DNA of 7,336 bases from assembly GCA_024276295.1 (NCBI GenBank), contig JAJRXN010000501.1, positions 1 to 7,336 on the forward strand. The letters are read 5' to 3'. This stretch comes from Acidobacteriota bacterium. Its GTDB lineage: Bacteria > Acidobacteriota > Polarisedimenticolia > J045. The notes below the pieces were generated by a model that searched no databases, was not told where the DNA came from, and saw only the letters and a program-made list of their open reading frames with translations. Below, piece after piece: positions 5,096 to 7,336 of the stretch; the first letter of the stretch is position 1; each line of letters opens with the position of its first letter. A program made the translations under genes and the position numbers.

Positions 5096-6837
5096 ACGCC
5101 GCGCAATCCGCACGCGAGGGCGGGGCGGCGCTCGTCGCGGTGCTCGTCGTCTCCCTGCTCGTCGGCGGCGTGGCGGTGACGGCGTGGCAGTACGCCGGCA
5201 CGCGCCTTGCCGCCGCCCGGGCGCGAATCGCCCGGGTGCAGGCGGCGTGGCTCGCCCGCGGCACCGTCCGGGTCGCGGTGGCGTGGTTCGAGGCCGACGA
5301 GCGCGGCGCGCTGATCGCCCCGCCCGGACTCGCGGCACTCGAGCGGTCCTTGCGCCGGATCGACCCCGACGGCGACGGTACCGGGCCGCTGTGGAGCGAC
5401 GCTTCCGGAGCCCGACGGGTCCGGTACCGGGACGCGGGGGGCGCCCCGTTCCGTCCGCCCGACGGCCCGGCCTGGGAAGACCGGTTCGTCGGCACCGCCG
5501 ATGGTCCGGACGTCCTGCTCGACCGCGCCGCGGTCGCGGCCCGCCCGACGCTCGTGGCGCTCGAGCAGGCCCTCGATCCGCGCGGTACGCACCGTATCGC
5601 CCGTCTCGCGTTCTTCGGGCCCCGCCCCGGAGCCTCGCCGGAGACGCTGGCCACGGTCGAGGCGATCGTCGAGCAGCCTCGGCCGCCCTGGGGGGCGATG
5701 CGGGCCGCGGCGCGCGCCGACGCCGTGCGGGTCGAGTGGGATCGCCCGGAGCGTGCGCTGGTCGTCGCCGGGGACCTCGTGATCGAGGGGGACGCGGGGT
5801 GGCGACGCGGCGAGGCGCTCGTCGGGGGCGACCTGCGGACCGGGGGTGCGATTCCGGCGGGCTGGCCGGGCGGGATTCCGTGGCTCGGGATCGACCGGCC
5901 GCTGCGCGACGACGCCGACGGCGACGGGACCGCCGACGACGCCGACGGCGATGGGCAGCCCGATCTCGCGTTCTGGCGCAGCCTGCCGGGCGACGTGCCC
6001 GACCCGTGGTGGCGCGCGCGTGTCGCGGGCGCGTGGCCGGGGATCGCAGCCAGCCCGGCGAGCTGCGGGCCCGCGATTCCGTTCGGGCCGCGCGGCACGC
6101 CGCCACGGCCGGCCTCGAAAACCGCCGAGCGGTCCGGGCTGATGGTCGGCTGTGGGCCGTTCGACGTGGAGGCCGTCCCCCCCGCCTGGCGCCGGATCGC
6201 CCGGTCCGGCGCGCGCGGAACCGTGATCGCCGTCGAGAGCGGGACCACGCCCGGGCTGTTCCTGCGCGACGGCGAAGGGACGGGGCGTCCGCTGCTCGAC
6301 CTGATGCCGGCTCGCGGCGCGTTGCTGCTCGCAAGGCGGACCGGTGCCTCCGGGCCGCTCGACCTGCAGCTCGCGGGAGAGATCGGCGCGCTGGTGATCG
6401 AGGGAGGTGCCGTCATCGAGGTGGCGACGGCGCGCGAGGCCGGTGCGGTGCCGCCTTCTGCGGTCCGCGACACCGGAGGGGAGGACCGGCCGGGCGCCGT
6501 CGCCGACGACGCCCTCGATCTCGCAGCCACGGGTCCGTCCTGCGACGAGTGGAGCGTCGGCCCCTGGCGGGCGGGCCCGCGACCCGAGGGGCCCGCGGGG
6601 ACCGGGTGCCCCGACAGGCCGGCAGGCTTCCATGGGCTGCTGGCCTCGGAGGGGGCGATGACGCTCCGCGGTCCCGCGCGGATCGCGGGCCAGCTCCGGG
6701 CCGCCGGGCTGCGGCTCGACGGAACGGCCGGGGCCGCGGTGGTCGCGGCGGACGGCGCCGCCGATCCTCTCGTCGCCGGCAGACCGGGGCCTCCCGGGGC
6801 TCCCCGCGTGATTCCGCTGCGTGTGCGAAGCCGTTGA
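5092..6837 (+). CDS. Long PilX- or GspK-like minor pilin with calcium-loop motifs (581 aa)
   Basis: The GTG at 5092 overlaps the preceding stop by 4 nt. The N-terminus REGGAALVAVLVVSLLVGGV (8-27), then a helix rich in Ala/Arg with QAAWLARGTVRVAVAWFEAD, is characteristic of PilX/GspK proteins, which keep the Gly before the cleavage site but lack the Phe and Glu5 of ordinary pilins. The protein is far longer than usual PilX (about 150-200 aa) or GspK (about 300 aa). The extra part includes DPDGDG (91-96), a double loop DADGDGTADDADGDGQPD (274-291) like thrombospondin type-3 or dockerin calcium sites, and two stretches, ALVVAGDLVIEGD (222-234) and about 512-560 (GLLASEGAMTLRGPARIAG), whose repeating 'G..l.G...i.G' pattern suggests a short beta-helix or polymer-like fold seen in long PilX-type proteins. 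Cysteines occur in SCGPA, GCGPF, SCDEW and GCPDR, so disulfides are possible. Membrane-anchored before assembly, it probably caps or primes the pilus. Family placement is good; PilX versus GspK is open. Confidence 0.8.
   Translation: MNAAQSAREGGAALVAVLVVSLLVGGVAVTAWQYAGTRLAAARARIARVQAAWLARGTVRVAVAWFEADERGALIAPPGLAALERSLRRIDPDGDGTGPLWSDASGARRVRYRDAGGAPFRPPDGPAWEDRFVGTADGPDVLLDRAAVAARPTLVALEQALDPRGTHRIARLAFFGPRPGASPETLATVEAIVEQPRPPWGAMRAAARADAVRVEWDRPERALVVAGDLVIEGDAGWRRGEALVGGDLRTGGAIPAGWPGGIPWLGIDRPLRDDADGDGTADDADGDGQPDLAFWRSLPGDVPDPWWRARVAGAWPGIAASPASCGPAIPFGPRGTPPRPASKTAERSGLMVGCGPFDVEAVPPAWRRIARSGARGTVIAVESGTTPGLFLRDGEGTGRPLLDLMPARGALLLARRTGASGPLDLQLAGEIGALVIEGGAVIEVATAREAGAVPPSAVRDTGGEDRPGAVADDALDLAATGPSCDEWSVGPWRAGPRPEGPAGTGCPDRPAGFHGLLASEGAMTLRGPARIAGQLRAAGLRLDGTAGAAVVAADGAADPLVAGRPGPPGAPRVIPLRVRSR
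5908..5955 (+). repeat. Tandem in-frame repeat encoding a double DxDGDG calcium-loop motif
   Basis: The 18-nt unit GACGCCGACGGCGAYGGG occurs at 5911-5928 and 5938-5955 with one synonymous difference, and both copies are preceded by another GAC, so the repeat has a 27-nt period. It encodes residues 273-288 of the PilX-like protein. The spacing D-x-D-G-D-G-x-x-D-D matches tandem thrombospondin type-3-like calcium sites. Replication slippage could change copy number by whole 9-residue units without a frameshift. Confidence 0.7.
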
Positions 6838-6875
6838 CCCGCCGGCGGATGGGAGCTTCTGGCTCGATCGGCGGG
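6838..6875 (+). terminator. Weak hairpin after the PilX-like gene, possible terminator
   Basis: CCCGCCG (6838-6844), directly after the stop codon, can pair with CGGCGGG (6869-6875). An inner GAGC/GCTC stem (6853-6856 with 6862-6865) could stack inside it. No T-run follows, so at most this would be a factor-dependent or 3'-end-protecting structure. CCGCCGGCGG (6839-6848) is also a short palindrome by itself. Confidence 0.25.
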
Positions 6876-6882
6876 ACGGTGT

Positions 6883-6888
6883 CATATT
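6883..6888 (+). promoter_or_regulatory. Possible -10 element for the downstream exported-protein gene
   Basis: CATATT lies in GTCATATTGAACAT (6881-6894), the most AT-rich patch of the spacer, and matches the -10 consensus at 4 of 6 bases. The position 38 nt before ATG 6926 is reasonable, but no -35 hexamer of quality lies 17 nt upstream. This only hints that the last gene has its own promoter. Confidence 0.2.
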
Positions 6889-6925
6889 GAACATCGAGGG
6901 GACGGGCCTGCCGAGGCGCTGGACG

Positions 6926-7336
6926 ATGGCCAAGACGACGGGAAACACGATGCTCATGCTGGCCGCGGTGCTGATCGCGTCCGGGATTCCGTCGGTGCGG
7001 GCCGACGAACCGCAGAAGCCTTCCGGCAAGCAGGAGCCAGCCCGAAAGACTCCGGAGGCCGGTCAGACGCCGTCCGAAAAGGCCCCCGCGCCCGCCGTGC
7101 AGACTCCGGCCGTCGGCGGGATCGCGGCGGCCGCCCGCGCCAACGCCGCGAAGAAGAACCGCATGTCGAGGCTCCCGCGCCGGATCGACCCGAAGACTGG
7201 CCGCGAGGTGATCATCATCACCAACAAGGACCTCGACCGGCTCTACGAGCCGCTGCCGCAGGACAAGCAGCCGATCGCCACGCTGCCGCCGCTGTCCCAG
7301 GAACCCGCGAAGCGTGGCCGGCCGGGCGCGAAGCCG
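6926..7336 (+). CDS. Exported Lys/Pro/Ala-rich protein of unknown function, N-terminal 137 residues (runs off the right edge)
   Basis: The frame is open to the end of the window without a stop. ATG 6926 has GAGG (6913-6916) at 9-nt spacing and gives a good signal peptide: K3, hydrophobic core M9-I21, and an SVRA cleavage site after A26. An in-frame TTG at 6887 would add 13 residues before this signal peptide and is less likely. The mature part starts with a low-complexity linker (about 27-64) rich in Pro, Lys, Glu and Gln, then an Ala/Lys-rich segment (about 65-80), then EVIIITNKDLDRLYEPLPQ (94-112), which looks like the first ordered element, and a basic Pro-rich stretch to the edge. No family is recognised. 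It is probably periplasmic or envelope-associated, with the linker spanning peptidoglycan or connecting domains. It is separated from the pilin cassette by 88 bp and may be a separate unit. Its usual PilX-neighbour alternative, PilY1, is not supported by this start. Confidence 0.75.
   Translation, partial: MAKTTGNTMLMLAAVLIASGIPSVRADEPQKPSGKQEPARKTPEAGQTPSEKAPAPAVQTPAVGGIAAAARANAAKKNRMSRLPRRIDPKTGREVIIITNKDLDRLYEPLPQDKQPIATLPPLSQEPAKRGRPGAKP

Noticed and set aside
3911..6334. An 807-codon open frame on the minus strand opposite the pilin cassette
   Set aside because: Arg/Ala-rich low-complexity product crossing three well-supported pilin genes; a composition artefact of high GC.
6834..6839. 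TTGACC at the end of the PilX-like gene as a -35 box for the last gene
   Set aside because: The only -10-like sequence (6883-6888) is 43 nt away, far outside the usual 16-18 nt spacing.
5184..6890. A 568-codon plus-strand frame overlapping the PilX-like gene
   Set aside because: Extremely Arg-rich, with no coherent features. It is the shifted shadow of the pilin frame.

Overview
This is a very GC-rich window (by eye around 70% or more G+C, with almost every third codon position G or C). It appears to come from a Gram-negative-type bacterium: it has a minor-pilin cassette of the type IV pilus / type II secretion kind, a near-perfect sigma-54 promoter and several signal peptides. My best guess is a high-GC planctomycete. 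The large exported protein of unknown function and the long PilX-like protein with DxDxDG loops fit that, but I cannot exclude a myxobacterial or other deltaproteobacterial-type source. No tRNA, rRNA, CRISPR array, transposase or integration site was seen.

Layout from left to right. (1) 1-197, minus strand: the 5' end of a gene for an exported protein, running off the left edge. (2) 198-348: a divergent intergenic region with weak promoter-like elements facing each way. (3) 349-3645, plus: one large gene for a 1098-residue exported protein of unknown function, with two folded-looking regions joined by a proline-rich linker. (4) 3646-3782: a short, information-dense intergenic region. It holds two identical 14-bp palindromes 32 bp apart that also form one large inverted repeat (3654-3701), followed by a -24/-12 sigma-54 promoter (3754-3769) ending 13 nt before the next start codon. 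(5) 3783-6837, plus: three tightly coupled genes, with two 4-nt GTGA overlaps. They have the size order and N-terminal sequences of PilV/GspI-, PilW/GspJ- and PilX/GspK-type minor pilins. (6) 6838-6925: an intergenic spacer with a weak hairpin and an AT-rich patch. (7) 6926-7336, plus: the 5' end of another exported, Lys/Pro/Ala-rich protein, running off the right edge.

How it may work together: the three minor pilins probably form a priming or tip complex that starts assembly of a pilus or pseudopilus. The major pilin, ATPases, platform protein and prepilin peptidase must be encoded elsewhere, and no PilY1-like gene follows. The cassette appears to be switched on by sigma-54 RNA polymerase with an enhancer-binding activator docked on the paired palindromes about 86 and 118 bp upstream of the predicted start of transcription. 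The start codon is pinned by an in-frame stop at 3771-3773, so the predicted transcript would be nearly leaderless, which is the most unusual point in the window. The functional link, if any, between the pilin cassette and the large upstream protein is unknown.
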